In this document: piece after piece, positions 1 to 12,097 of the stretch
How the letters are laid out: the number at the start of each line of letters is the position of its first letter
Numbering within the stretch: the first letter of the stretch is position 1
NCBI GenBank assembly: GCA_021495925.1
Contig: JAKEKT010000062.1
Location: 175,344-239,343, forward strand
Direction of reading: 5' to 3'
Length of the DNA stretch: 64,000 nucleotides
Origin: Diplodia intermedia
Taxonomy: Eukaryota; Ascomycota; Dothideomycetes; Botryosphaeriales; Botryosphaeriaceae
Notes under the pieces: model-generated
What the model was told of the DNA's origin: nothing
The model's input: only the letters and a program-made list of their open reading frames with translations
The model's database searches: none
Program-made: the position numbers and the translations under genes

Positions 1-2744
1 GCGGCGCGGGCCTGCGTGCGGTGGTGCTGGGGTGCCGGGGGCTGGGGCTTGGGGGTGCTGTTGCAGCGGGCTGCCGTGCGCTGGACTGCTCGGAGCGGGT
101 GCTGTCGTGAGCAGCAAAAGCGGCGCGTCGGCCGGCGCATGGCGGGCGGGCACTGCGGCGCTGGTGGTACGCGCCGAACAAGCAAGCAATGTGGGGGGCT
201 CGCGATGCAGGTGGGCGGTGTTGACGAGCACTGGCGAGTTGAGGTGGAGCGCCAGGCCCCGCGTGTTTGCCTGGCGAGTCAGGGCCAATCAACGCGGCCG
301 CGCTAGATGCCTTCTCGAAGAGCGGTACGAGGCCACGCACCGCCGAAGCAGCAGCAGCAGCGCTCGCCGACGGGAGCATCCCGGGCGCTCCTCGCGTGGT
401 GGCCGGGCAGCGGACATGCATGGCCCCGCGAGCCTTTGATGAAGAGCGGCGGCCCTGCGGTGCGCCGCTTGGGATGCTCAGGAGAGCGGCCGGGATGGGC
501 GGCCGGCAGGCGTGGGAGAATTTTCGACGCCTCTTCCAGCGAATCTTCCACTGATCCGTGCTGCGATCGACGTGCTACCGCCCGCCCGCGCTGCTCCTTG
601 GGAGGCATCCTTGGCCGCCGGCAACCTCATCCCACCATCGCGCCCGGGAGGATCACGCACTAACGCGCTCCGATCCCAGCGGCAGGCGCAGCTGATGACG
701 GCGACGAGCTGTCGGGCCCCGCGTGCAGCATCTTGCGCCAGCAGCGTCCGCATGAGGTCGGCGGCGCCCCGCGAGGGCGGCGTGCGGAGCTGCTTTATCT
801 CGACATGATCTGATTCTGATCCTTCACCTGCGTAGCGCTGCGGTCGATCGCGCGCGCCCTCGAGCGTCAATTTCCCAGCGCCCTGGGACATGGCTTGTCG
901 ACTGCAATCCTTCGCTGTGCCGCCGGGGTGGATGCTGCGCAGCGTTGTTGGGTCTGATATAGGCCGCTCGGAGATGCCCCCTCCTGGCGGCCTAGCATCG
1001 TCATCAGCGTCATGCAGCTAGAGAAGCCCCGGCGAGCGTGCGACTCAGCGTGCGGCCTGGTTCGTTGGGCAGCAAGCATCGTCGAGGCCAGCGAGGGGCC
1101 GCGGGTGGCAGTGGGGGATCCCACGGCAGCAGCGTTGGTGCTATTGGGAGGCGCGCGAGAGACAGCGCGCTCGCCTACTGGTGATCAGGGTCCACCGTGG
1201 CTGGATGGGCATCAGACCGCGGACGCCCGCTGTGCGGAGGGCGCAGGACATGGCGCGGAACGGAATTGTGATTGCAGGGCGAGCGTGCTAGCGTGCGGAG
1301 CAACAGGCAGTGGCAGCTTCAAATTTTAAGCGGCCGGCTATTGTCGCGCGCGGCAGGGCCGAGTCGCTGCGATCTGGCGGCAGGGCTGCGTCGCACGCTG
1401 CATCGGTGTCGGCGCGTGGTCGTATGTGAAATTGTCGCCCACCCACCTGCGCGTCTCCATGCAGTGCAACTCGGCGCCGCAAGCGAGCAGCGAGCGGAGC
1501 GCGACCTGGAACGCCGGCTGACGCAGCAGGCTCGGCTGCGTGCTGTGCGCGCGGAGAGGGCGTCGCGGGCGCGGTGAGGCCGCGAACGTGGCTTCAAGGT
1601 TAGCTGCAGATGATGGGCGAGCGGGCGGCTGATCAGCACGACGACTCCTCTGTGCCCGCGGCGGGCCAACGGCTACTGCCACTCCACGGCCACGGCCACA
1701 GGCTCACACTCCCGCCGCGGCGGGATGCGCAGCTGGCGTGCAGGCGGAGCAGGCCGATTGCCCACGGCGGCTTGCGCGCCTGCCGGCTAGCGGACTCTAG
1801 TCAGGCTGGTGGAGCGGTTAATCGCTGGCGCTGGCGCTGGCTAATCGCACGCGGTGCTGCGGTGAGGACGCAGCGCAGCGCAGGCAGGCGCTGCACCTGA
1901 CACTCGCACTCGGCCCGTCTCGCATCGTGAGGCTTCTGCTGGCGTTTGCAGTCGGCCACCCAGGCAGCGTGCCAGCAGCCGGGACCCCGGAGCCGTTCCA
2001 GCGGCGGTGGATGCGGTAGCGATCTGCCCGCCCGCGCTGGAGCAGCACGTCTCCGACCGCTCACGTTCCTGAGCAGCGCTCCCTTCATCAGCGCGTCGCA
2101 CACGCAATCTACACCGGACGGGGCGCGACTGTGGGGGAGCCGGCCAACCAGGTCCCTTGCATGCAGAGCTCGAGCACTTGGCCGCTCTGCCGCGAGATCG
2201 TGGGCAGCCCGGCGCACATCACGCATTCCTGGCGAGCCGTCAAGCGCAACCGAGGAATTTATCCGTCACGCTGGACTCGCCGGAGGTAGTGGCCTGAGAG
2301 CAGCCGATCTGCAGTGCAGCAGGGCCTGTCCCGGCCGCCTCATTCCCCGAACGGTTCGATAGCCGGCGATGGTGGGTGCGCCTTTGACACGCAGGGGGGC
2401 CCTGGCCGGGGCTGGTGGATCCCTGTCGCTGCTCCGAGTCGCAGCGCGAGGCAGGGCCCGGTTGCCGCATGGGATACAAAGCACGACTATCATCTGCATT
2501 ACCGTTGTGAAGAAGTGGGCACAGGCGCTCTCCAGATAATAACGGCCCGCCTCTTCAACGGTGGATCCCCTTCGCTCAAGCCAGGGTCCCGCTGGTCTCA
2601 GCACAAGTGACCCACCCCGTTGGCGACGGTCACCGCAGCCCGTCGACGTACTTGAATGCCCGCCTGGCCCAAGCCGCGCAGCTTCAGCCCAGGTAGCCCA
2701 CCGACACACGGCATCTGCTGGACACGCGCTGTCCACCGCCGCTC
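1..2744. other. GC-rich non-coding leader region
   Basis: No open frame here shows recognisable domains, and the overlapping frames on both strands are the kind that GC-rich DNA produces by chance. The composition is strongly GC-rich with scattered GCAGC-type short repeats. It lies directly upstream of the C2H2 regulator at 2809 and probably holds its extended promoter and 5' UTR. I see nothing else I can support. Confidence 0.6.
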
Positions 2745-2750
2745 TATAAA
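2745..2750 (+). promoter_or_regulatory. TATA box candidate for the MtfA-like gene
   Basis: A consensus TATAAA sits 59 bases before the ATG at 2809. That spacing would put transcription start near 2775-2785 and give a short 5' UTR. It stands out because the surrounding DNA is very GC-rich. Function is inferred from motif and position only. Confidence 0.5.
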
Positions 2751-2808
2751 CTTCCATTCCGTTCCCCTCACCACCGCCTCTTATTCCATCGTCGCCCCAG
2801 GGTGAGCG

Positions 2809-4096
2809 ATGCAGCTGTCGAGTATGGTCCACGGCACTGGGAGGGACAGCCGTCAAGAGGCGCACGAGTACTACCGCCAGCAACACCAGCACCACCTGTA
2901 CCAGAGCCAGCGCGTCCAGCACCACCCGCAGGACGTCGCCGCCGGCTACCACCACCAGCTGTACCAGCAGCAGCAGGCCTTCAAGCACGCACACCCCTAC
3001 CCCGGCGCGCCCCAGAGCCCGCCCTCGCCGCCCGTGGAAGACCTGGCGAACAAGCCGTCGCTGCCGTCCATCTCGAGCCTGCTGGGCATCGCCGACGGCG
3101 AGCGCCCCAACACCGAGCCTGGTAAGTTGCAGCACCGCCCACTTCCGCCCATGCCGCACGCGCATGCGAGTCGCGAGCACCGGCCGCCTCACTGCCGAGA
3201 GAGAGAGAGAGAGAGAGTCACGCGAAATTAACACTCCCCCAGGGTCGCAGTCGCAGCAGGCGTCGCCAAGCCAGCAGCCGCAGGCCGTCCCACAGGCTCA
3301 GCAACAACAACCGCCGCCGCACCACCACCACCAACAGGTGCAGCACCAGCCGGTCCTGCCGCCCGACCACCGACCCGACCAGGCTCAGCAAGCTTTCGCC
3401 CCCACGATCGTGAGCCACCCCAGAATGACTTTGCCGCCCACGCCTCCCATGCGGCCGGACTCCGTCATTGACGGGAACCAGTCTCCCTCCACCTCTTCGC
3501 AATCGTCTGTCCCGCAGCAGACGCCCTACTACCTGGGCCAATCGCTGAACAACATGGAGCCGCACCAGCAGCGCCAGCAGATGCCCCCCGCTGCTCCCAT
3601 GCGCCAGCGCCCATCCGTGCCTTCGCAGCCCGCGACCTCTCCTTACGCGACCTCGCCGTACGCGGCTTCTCCCTACGCCTCCTCTCCCGGCGCCGCCTCC
3701 GTGGGCTCGTACTACTCCCCGGAAAACCAGGTCTACACCTCTCCGAACATGTACGGCCAGCGCCCGCTGCCCTCGAACTTCCCCCCGCCGCCGGTGCCCG
3801 TGTCGGTACCGGTCACGACGCCCGGCAACCCCAACCCGTGGCAACACCACCACTACATCAGCGCGTCGAGCGCGGCCGCCTTCCCCCAGTCGCAGGACCG
3901 GTACATCTGCCAGACGTGCAACAAGGCCTTCTCGCGGCCGAGCAGTCTGCGGATCCACAGCCACAGCCACACGGGCGAGAAGCCGTTCAAGTGCCCCCAC
4001 GCCGGCTGCGGCAAGGCCTTCAGCGTCCGCAGCAACATGAAGCGCCACGAGCGCGGCTGCCATGCCACGGCCGGGCCGTCGGTGCACGGATCATGA
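2809..4096 (+). CDS. mtfA: MtfA-like C2H2 zinc-finger transcription factor
   Basis: Two exons, 2809-3121 and 3243-4096, are joined by a 121-base intron (GTAAGT donor, CAG acceptor) and give 388 residues. The N-terminal three quarters are disordered and rich in Gln, His and Pro, with a conserved-looking patch LPSISSLLGIADGERP near residues 85-100 and a PPTPPMRPDS patch. Two C2H2 fingers occupy about residues 325-378: C-x2-C-x12-H-x3-H starting RYICQTC, a TGEKPFKC linker, then C-x4-C with HERGCH at the end. The SRPSSLRIH and SVRSNMKRH helices match the family of Aspergillus MtfA, a nuclear regulator of secondary metabolism and development. The ATG at 2809 is chosen because it follows a TATA box at 2745 and opens the long frame. 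The family call rests on the finger sequences from memory; another closely related C2H2 regulator is possible. Confidence 0.78.
3197..3217 (+). repeat. (GA)n microsatellite inside the mtfA intron
   Basis: An almost perfect GA dinucleotide run lies inside the single intron of the MtfA-like gene, about 25 bases before the acceptor. It occupies the stretch where a polypyrimidine tract would be expected, so the acceptor is preceded by purines instead. Confidence 0.85.
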
Positions 4097-7000
4097 TGGC
4101 GATGACGACTTCTCGACGCGGCAGGATTCCATGAGAACTGTACATGTACAGCAACGGACGAGTTTTCAACGAGACGTGCGTGAAAAGTTATCAAAACAAA
4201 AAAGGGATAGACGCGGGTGTTTTCAGGGGCATTGGTCCACGGCCAAAGGTCTTCAGGTCACGGAGCCGACGTGGGAGAGCTTCTCCACCACAGCGACGTG
4301 GGGCGAACACACCCGTACCCCTCGCAGGGCCTGCTGGGTGGCAGAGCACGAGCAGAGCTCTGCGGGGCAATGGCAGCGAGGACAGTAATGGTCTCATCGA
4401 ACGCGACACGGCGGCTGCTCGACCGAGCGATTTCCTCATCCACGCTTTATACCACTTGCATCATTCCTCCGGCGTTTAATTTTCCTCGGCATGGGCGTTC
4501 AAGCGGAGGCAGTCGATTTCATCTGTTCAATTCTTTCGCTCTGTTTTTCTCTACATCCTTTGCATTGGACCGGCGTTGCCGTGGCGGAGACGGTCGATGT
4601 TGTAGCTACTTTTCTTCTCCCTCCCCTTCCCAGCGTGTTTTCCCACCACTCTTCATCGACGGGGCCGTGGGCGCCGCCGATTGATCCCGCCGCACAGGCG
4701 GCGGGTCTCATCGCAGTCTGCTTCAGATGGCTTGCCCGGGTCCCCCCCAGGGCAGGCGGGGGTAGCTTTTGTCTAGTTGTTCCACCATATACCGATCGTT
4801 ATTGTGTAGTATAGGCCACGCGCTTAGCCGTAGAGCTCGGAATAGCAAGTCGTTGGTGCCGGCACGCGTATCTCTGCAGTGTTACCTAATTGCGCGCATC
4901 GAGGGCGACTAACCTGGGGAATCTGCAGGCAGAAGAGGATCGGTGCTAGCGGCGCCAGCACGCGGTGGGCTGTGGTTGCATCGTATGCCTTCTTCACCGC
5001 CGCGCGGCGAGGGATTCGCTGGCCGTGACATCGTGATTTGCAACACGATCACCGGGCTGCAGCGGCCCCTCCCCACTTGTCGTCGCTCAGCTACGCGCCA
5101 GCGCGCCGCTGCCGACGCACGACGCCCACCGAAAAATGTTCGCCGCTCCTTCTCTGCTGGACCCTGGGCGGGTTCAACGCCAGCTCGGCGACTCACCGCG
5201 CTCTCCGCCGCGACACGTAACCCCGAGCCAGCAATCATCCGCCGCCCGCACACGCGCTCCCCTGAAATCTGCCCCCGATCCCACGCCTCGCGCGCGTGCC
5301 TCAGGCACAATGGCTGGCCCGCCGGCCGGCAAGCGGTTCGGGAACGACTCGGGTCAAGATTGACGCCGCCCACGCGCGATGCGCGCCAGCTCGCCGCCTA
5401 GCAGCCCACCAGGCAGAGCCGCCGCCGTCCCGCTGGGCCTCTCGCTTCACGAGGCGGTGAACGAGGCACGCGCCCCTGGTCCTGCTGCCCTGCGCCACCC
5501 TGCGCTGCCCTGCGTGGCCCACGACGCGCACCCAGGGACCCGGGCGGCGATGGGCACATCCTCTGACCGGCGGCGGTGGGGGCGGGAGGGACGACGACGT
5601 CGGACGGACAGGCACCAGGCACGGAGGAGCGCTGCCACAGCCGCCCTCGCGAGACAGCGGGCACGGCAAGCTCCAGCGGACTAGTCGAGGGACGCGAGCC
5701 GTCGCAGAGCATGCACGAAGCCTGTCGCGCGCCGGTAGCCAGCAGCTCGCCCGTCGGCGGGCCAAAAGAAAACATCGAGGGTGATGCGCTGGATCTGCCA
5801 ATTCCCGCGCGTCGCGCACCCTCTTAACCCGTTCCGAGCACATCTTCCGTGCGATCTCCCTTGCGCGGACCAGACTTGCTTTTCTCCAGCCACGAGGCGT
5901 GCCCATCACCATCACCGCCGGGCTCCAGCGCGGACTGCGCCGGCAACACAGAGTCAGGGACATGGCCGGGCCCCGCGGAGATAGCAAGGGCCTGCTCTCG
6001 TGCGGCTCCTCGCCGCTCGCGGAGTTGTGGGCAAACACGGACTTGCCTGCTCTAGCTGTTGCGCTACGGGGTTTGGGCGGTTTGATCTTCGCTAACCGCA
6101 CGTCGGTGCGTCTCGCCTCTTGCGCAAAATGGGTCGATTGACGGCCGCGGAAGCGCGCGCTAGCTCACGGCTTCGGGGCAGGGCGAGCGACGGCGAGGCT
6201 ATGTTTTTGACAGCCGTCAAGGCGCCGCGACACTCGCCGTCTCCATATGGGCGCGGAGCGAGGCGCTGACACGTCGAGCTCCCGCCTCGCCAGCGTTAGC
6301 CCGGTTGGGCCATGTTTCTAGTAGCTTGCCTCTTTCGGCAATATACGGCTCGCGCGGCAGTTGGCACCACCACGTCCCGCCTGCCACTCTGCTGTGCGGT
6401 GGTCCTGTCGGCACTGAGCACCTCATTTCCTCGACACGCGCCCTCCTTTTGCCGCAGAACAATTGGGATGGACATGAGCACTATGCTGATCAGCTATAGC
6501 ACCTGGATTATTGATCAATGGGCCGGCTCGCGGGCTCACGGAGTCGACGGCAGTCCTCGTCAGCCCGCCGTCATGGCCGAATGCATGTTGCCACGGCCTC
6601 AGCACCGGGCCCAGTCCAAAACCGGTTCTGACCTCGCACACGCATATCGCCCCTCTCCACAATACACACGTATCGTGTCAAGCTGACCTTCCTCCGTCCT
6701 CGACCGCACGCGCCCTCACCGCTTTTTCCGCCGGATGCTGAAAAGCTGGCGGGCTATCTGCCGCGCTTAATCGTTAGCCTCCCCACACATCAGCACGCGT
6801 CGCAAGCCACACGGCGGATCCTCCCTCTTCAGGTAGGCTGTCGTTGCTTCTTGCAGCCAGCCTGGAATCCGTCCCCTCCAGCGCGTCGGATGGAGCCGAC
6901 ACCCTCCCGTCCTTGCATGAACAGTTGATGTAGACGTTGCTTCTTCGTGCTCAGTGCATGCCGTGTCAGATGCTCCTGATTGCATGCAGTGGGCGTCAAG

Positions 7001-10000
7001 CACGGTAGCGGCCACATGGCCCGGGGAGAAAATAAAACCGACAAAAAAGAAAAAGCGGCCTATCGGCATGCGGAGAAGCGGCGGATCTGCAGGGCCGAAC
7101 CGCGCTTACGGTACCTCTGCTCCTTCTCCCAATCTCGTGCGCGCAATGATGTCTTCGATGTATCTCTTCCATCGTGTGCTTACCTTCAAACACACCGTCT
7201 TCCGTAGTAGTCCAAATTTCTCTCCACACCTCCCCAGCTCGTCCTCCGTTTCCGGTGACCCGCATAATCACCGCGCATGGCGCGCAACAGCTGTGTGCCA
7301 CACACGTGCGCGTTCCGATCTGTCGTGCTCGTCGCCTTGTTTGCGTTCCGGAAATACGTCGCCCCCAAGGCAAACGGCGAGAAAGATCCTGACAATAATA
7401 TGCTACTTTTCGTTTCTTTTTGTCTCGATTTGCGGCTCCAGCACCAGGAGGTGAGTATCGAGGTGCCTCTCTCACTTCCCATCTCCGACAATTCCCTTGT
7501 CGCCCCTGGCCTGCGTGTCCGAGCCACGGAAATGCTTGGTTTGCTTCTGCCCTCGCACACGCACGTTTCGGCAACCGGTCGGTGTACAAAAGCAAGGGGC
7601 GGGTGGGAGGAGGAGCGGGGGAAAAGGAATATACTACGCGGCTTGCTAGAACTTTCCCTTCCAGATCACGATCTCAGGACCGCTCTGTCTCGTTGTGCCT
7701 TCTCGCGTCTCGTCCAGCCGCGCGCCGTCTCGCGTGGGACCCGCCGTAAACCTGGCCGGTGCTATACTTTTTTCCTTTCTTCCTCCTTGTTTACCCGGAA
7801 GTTTGCTACGCGCATGTGGTGAGAGCGCCTCCCCTGTGGTTTGGTCTTGGGCCCCCTTGTACGGATCCTCGTTCACTGCGGGAAAAGAAAAGGAAGCAAT
7901 TTGTCGTGAATGCCACAAACGAGCATTCTCTGATTCACTGTTTCTTTCTCCCCCTCCCCTCCCCTTCTCCCGCGTCTTCCGGGGCTCCTCCCTCAGCAAT
8001 CCATGGCATCTGCGGTCCATCATAGCCCATGTCCACGCCTTTCATTCCAGAATTCCGAAACATGCACGTCATCCTTCCATCATACACAGCAACGGGAATC
8101 GATATAATTGGACATGGGGATGCAGCGGAGCCTTGTCCGGGGGCACTTGCTTCTCTATTTCCGTTTTTTTGTTGGGGGGAGGGCTATGTATGGCTGCATC
8201 GTACGATCGGTTGGAGGGGACCGGGGACTGAATCGTATGATGGGTTGGAGGGAAGGGAAGGATGAGGTTGCCCGCCGCCGGACAAAGGGGACGGGATTTA
8301 CTGGCGATCGGTCGATTATTGATGTGTGACTGACTGGTGGGGGCACGGGGGGCAAGCATGAGGTACGGGCGGCGGGCGCTGATGACGCCCGGATGGGGCG
8401 GACCGCGTCGGGATGGCTTGGGGAGGGATTCCGTCGGGATCAAGTCCGATTGGGGTCCGGGTGAGACGCGGTTGGACGAAAAGGGGCTTAGGCGAGTTTC
8501 TTGTTGTTGGTGGTGGAGAGAAGGGGAGAAGGGGATGGTGGGAGGGGCCGTGGTGGAACAGGGAGGGAGAAGGATGATTGACAGGGTCAGAAAATGATGA
8601 GCACGAGGTAAATGGGAAAGGGCATCGGAGTGAGGCCGGTTTGTGTTAGCTAGAGGGAGCTATAGGCAAGTGACCATGGGACGGAGGGCCGCGAAGGGGC
8701 ATGTGAGCCGGTTGTGGCTTTTGTTGGTGCGTTTTGATTTTCTCTCGCGTGCTTCGGCTGGCGGCGCAGAGAAAAAGGGACCGCTCATGGGTTTTGTTTG
8801 GCGATCAGCTGAATACTAAGTGGGTTGTGGCGGTGGATTGACGTGAGGTTGTGGGAAGCGAGATGATCGACTGCCCGAAGGATTCTGGAGCTAGGCTGGG
8901 TTAGTGTGTCGATCTGATGCACTCAAGTTTGTGCAGACGCTGGGGCTTTGTGCAGGACCCAGGCACTTACGTATAGCTATGCTCTATTTGGGACTACTTT
9001 GTCTGTTGTTCTAGACGTGGAACTTGCCTTGAAGTGGCGTTAGAATGGTTTAACTAAAGGGAGCCAGCCCCATTCCACTATACTGTACACGGGTAAATTT
9101 AACGACTGAGAGCCTTGACGCTATCTTTTCTATACCTCACGAGTCGTCCTCGTAGTGCCATTTCGCAATGTTTGTTCAGATTAGCACGAGATAGTAGTGT
9201 TGGTCGAATACCATTTGTCATGGCGTTTATCATCAAACACTTCAAACGCAGCTAATTTTTCAAGAAGCCGTTGTAGTATTTCATAAAAGTGAAGAACACC
9301 AGAACGGCCTGGCTGAACAATGGAGTCTAAAGGCGCTCGTTCGAACTGAACTTACTCCTCGAACGAAGATGTTCATTAAAAATCTGCCTAAGCATTGGTT
9401 TTGAAAATATCAGACAGCAGTGCGGGTTGAAACTTGTATGCATCCTCGAACTGAGAGCCACAGCAGGTTCCAAAGGAATAAGCTCGCCCAAACTATCTCA
9501 TAAGAATATTACATCGCGTGTAATAGAGTCCAAGTCCTGGACGTAGACGTGAGTCTTCAACGCGAACAAACTCGTCCAGAGATTGGATTCCACTACCCAC
9601 GTAGCAAAGGGTTCATCATGAAGTACAGCAGGCTCGAATCTTCCCGAACTGGCTGTGCAACCCAAGGGAACACAATAATCTAGTTGTAGAAGCTTTCCGT
9701 GCCTTCCGAAGGATGAGAGATGTGGGTGATATCCCTAGCATGTGCTTCTCATCCAAATGCGGTTAGCGTACCAGAGGTGCTTGCATGTCGTGCTGTCAAT
9801 TTACAACTTTTCTATCGGTATCAAACACATGCCTGCCATCAAAAAACATGCTGTTGGAATACCCATGGTCTAGATAACACAATGGGAACTACTGCTCTGG
9901 GTAATGTATCGGGATTCTGGAGCATTTCATACCTATATTGCTATTCACTTCAAGCCGATGGGCGCGAAATTGCCCTATAAGCCACAACTCCAAGACACCA

Positions 10001-10228
10001 AGATCAAGTCAATCTAGACCGTGAGGGAGCGTTAAAGCCAGCATTGGTCTCAGGCTCAGATAAGCCCGCAGGCAACCTGGTCCAACCCAGCTGCCATGAT
10101 CAAGGAACGACATCTGTACACTATTATTATCGTCAACAGCCCGAAGAAGGTACTGCCTCTCCATATTTCATCCAGGGCCATCATCCTTCATACTTCATCG
10201 ACACACAGCTCAAATTTTGCCAGCAGTC
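4097..10228. other. 6.1-kb gene-poor intergenic region
   Basis: No frame here has recognisable domains. The first 2.5 kb is GC-rich. From about 7650 to 8000 the + strand is rich in C and T, and from about 8150 to 8640 it is rich in G and A with many G runs. From about 8900 to 10200 the DNA is clearly richer in A and T with stop codons in all frames. It contains the 3' flanks of the two convergent genes at 2809 and 11020. A 181-codon ATG frame at 7277-7822 was judged a chance frame. The segment might hold a non-coding RNA or relic repeat DNA, but nothing is recognisable. Confidence 0.5.
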
Positions 10229-10775
10229 TCAGAGCTCCCAGCTGTTTCCAAACCCCAGCCACTCTCTCCATCCGCCCTTCTTCTCCTCGCCAGGCAGCAC
10301 GCAGTCCCGCACCTCCTGCCTCGTCACGCTCCGCCACTCCTCGACGGGGATCCAGCCAATGTAAGCCCTATCGCCAAAGCCGCCGATCCAGTACACCTCC
10401 TGCACAACGAACCTAACCCAGTGACTCGAGTGGATGGGGTTGCCGGGATACCAGGCCACGGCGTCGGGGTGGTACTTGGCGAAGCAGGCGGGGATGGCGT
10501 GCTTGACGACGTCGTCGGGGCCGAGGTCCTCGAGGTAGCCCTGCAGCGAGAAGCGCGGCAGGCTGGCGGGCGAGTGGACCTGGCCCTTGGGCGGGACCCA
10601 GTTGAGCCCCAGCGAGATGTTGGAGCCGGCGGCGACGTTCTTGAAGCTCGTGGCGATGTCGATGGCCAGCACCGTCGGGTTGCCCGTCGCGTGCTCGCAG
10701 TCGGCGATGTAGTCGACCAGCCCGATCGGCGTGCCGCCCACGTCGGACGGCCGCTTCTCCGCGGCGCTCGGTTCT

Positions 10776-10808
<33 letters not shown>

Positions 10809-11020
10809 TCGTTGGTGGGGAAGACGGTCGACAGCGTGCCGAGCCCGCTCAGGTGCAGGATCCGCCGGGCCATCACGGCCGACTCGTGGATGGTCGGGAT
10901 GCGGTAGCTGGAGCCATCTCCGTCCTCGGGGTTCACGAAGATGTGTTGTGGCGCGGGGACGAGGGAGGCGCTGGCGAAGCCGGCGAGCAGGGCGGAGGTG
11001 AGTGCGCGGGTTAGATGCAT
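10229..11020 (-). CDS. Secreted CREG-like protein (FMN-binding split-barrel fold)
   Basis: A single exon encodes 263 residues. The N-terminus is a signal peptide: a hydrophobic TSALLAGFA core with likely cleavage after ASA near residue 19. The body resembles the CREG / pyridoxamine-phosphate-oxidase-like beta-barrel family: VMARRILH near residue 50, GGTPIGLVDYIADC near 95-108, a TVLAIDIATSFKN strand near 116-128, the acidic YHPDAVAWYPG segment near 183-193, and an aromatic VQEVYWIGGFGDRAYIGWI strand near 206-224. The family is usually secreted or vacuolar and need not be catalytic. A run of nine Gln (residues 73-81, coded by a CAG repeat) sits in a loop between conserved segments. It is divergent with the eS30 gene, with 677 bases between the two starts. 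The start is set by the signal peptide. Confidence 0.82.
10778..10804 (-). repeat. (CAG)9 polyglutamine repeat within the CREG-like gene
   Basis: Nine pure CAG codons, seen as CTG on the + strand, encode nine consecutive Gln with no interrupting CAA. Pure repeats like this are prone to length change. Confidence 0.9.
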
Positions 11021-11697
11021 GGTGAAAGGGCGCTGTGCTCAGTAGTAGTAGGAAGTCCGGACAGCTGAGGAGGGGTTGGGGGAGCTATGTCAGAGGTAGC
11101 CCGGCGGGAGCTCGCGCATGATCGGTGATGTGACCGATCAGATAACTGGCGATAACGGAGCTAAGATTGGGCAAGCGGAATGGGCACATGATCCGCGCGT
11201 CCTGGGCGGAGCGGAGCGGCCATGGAAACTGCAGCGCTCCGTTGCGGAATGCTCACCACGAGAGACGTTGGAAAAAGTAAAGGCCGGCAGCCACGCAACG
11301 AGGGCTCGTGCCTTGTCTTGTAATATCGGATAAGCTTAACGGGAGACTACCTAGTGTGACTGTCAGCCAGACAAAGGCGTGGCCGGTTCCCCAGGCTGCC
11401 GTGGCTGCTGCTTTGGGTGTAGCGCCGCTGTTTTGCCGAGTAAGCGAGCGCTCCTCATCCACAGCGCCAATTTCGACCTCACGCCCGCCAACGACGACAC
11501 CACTCACCGACGACTCCGCCAACGCGCCCATCTGTAAGTCCGCCCGTCGCATCGCCCCAGCTCCGCCGCCATCCCGCCGCACTGCTGCGACACCGCTGCA
11601 TCCGCCTCGCACGCCTCGAGAAGCGCTGAAAGCTGACTCGCCACCCGTCTCCCTCGCAGTCAACCAACGTCGTTAGCAACAACCCACAGTCGCCAAC
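11021..11697. promoter_or_regulatory. Shared divergent promoter, CREG-like gene and eS30
   Basis: These 677 bases separate two start codons on opposite strands. No clear TATA box is seen on the ribosomal-protein side. The 120 bases before the eS30 ATG are C-rich with few G, as is common for fungal ribosomal-protein leaders. The region must hold the promoters of both genes. Confidence 0.55.
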
Positions 11698-12097
11698 ATG
11701 GGTAAGGTTCACGGTTCTCTCGCCCGTGCCGGAAAGGTCAAGTCTCAGACCCCCAAGGTACGACAGACCCCGCATGCCCCAGAGTGGAAATAGCGATTGG
11801 ATGAGCTGGAGACGGAGAAAAGGAGTCGCCACTGGGAAGACGCGCAACGGGTTGCGCCGGGAACATCTCAGAACAACTGGATGCTGATCAAGTTTGCGCA
11901 CAACAGGTCGAGCCCCAGGAGAAGAAGAAGACCCCCAAGGGCCGCGCCCTCAAGAGGATAAAGTACACTCGCCGCTTCGTCAACGTCACCATGACCGGTG
12001 GCAAGAGGAAGGTGAGTTTCGCCACTGCCGAAAATCAAACACAAAACCCCGCCCCGATCCTAACAAGACGCAGATGAACCCCAACCCCACTTCGTAA
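11698..12097 (+). CDS. rps30: 40S ribosomal protein eS30
   Basis: Three exons, 11698-11757, 11907-12011 and 12074-12097, with introns of 149 and 62 bases, give 62 residues, the usual size of fungal eS30. The N-terminus MGKVHGSLARAGKVKSQTPK and the middle GRALKRIKYTRRFVNVT are near-invariant in the family, and the protein ends MNPNPTS. It is a small basic protein of the 40S subunit near the decoding region. There is no N-terminal ubiquitin-like fusion as found in animal FAU. The last exon codes for only seven residues. The gene is split too finely to show as one open frame, so the exons were assembled by splice sites and family identity. Confidence 0.95.

Noticed and set aside
3218..4087. 289-codon minus-strand frame opposite the MtfA-like gene
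   Set aside because: It is a shadow of the zinc-finger exon with no domain of its own.
7277..7822. 181-codon ATG frame on the + strand
   Set aside because: It lacks domain, signal peptide and plausible promoter, and overlapping frames are just as long. A species-specific gene cannot be fully excluded.
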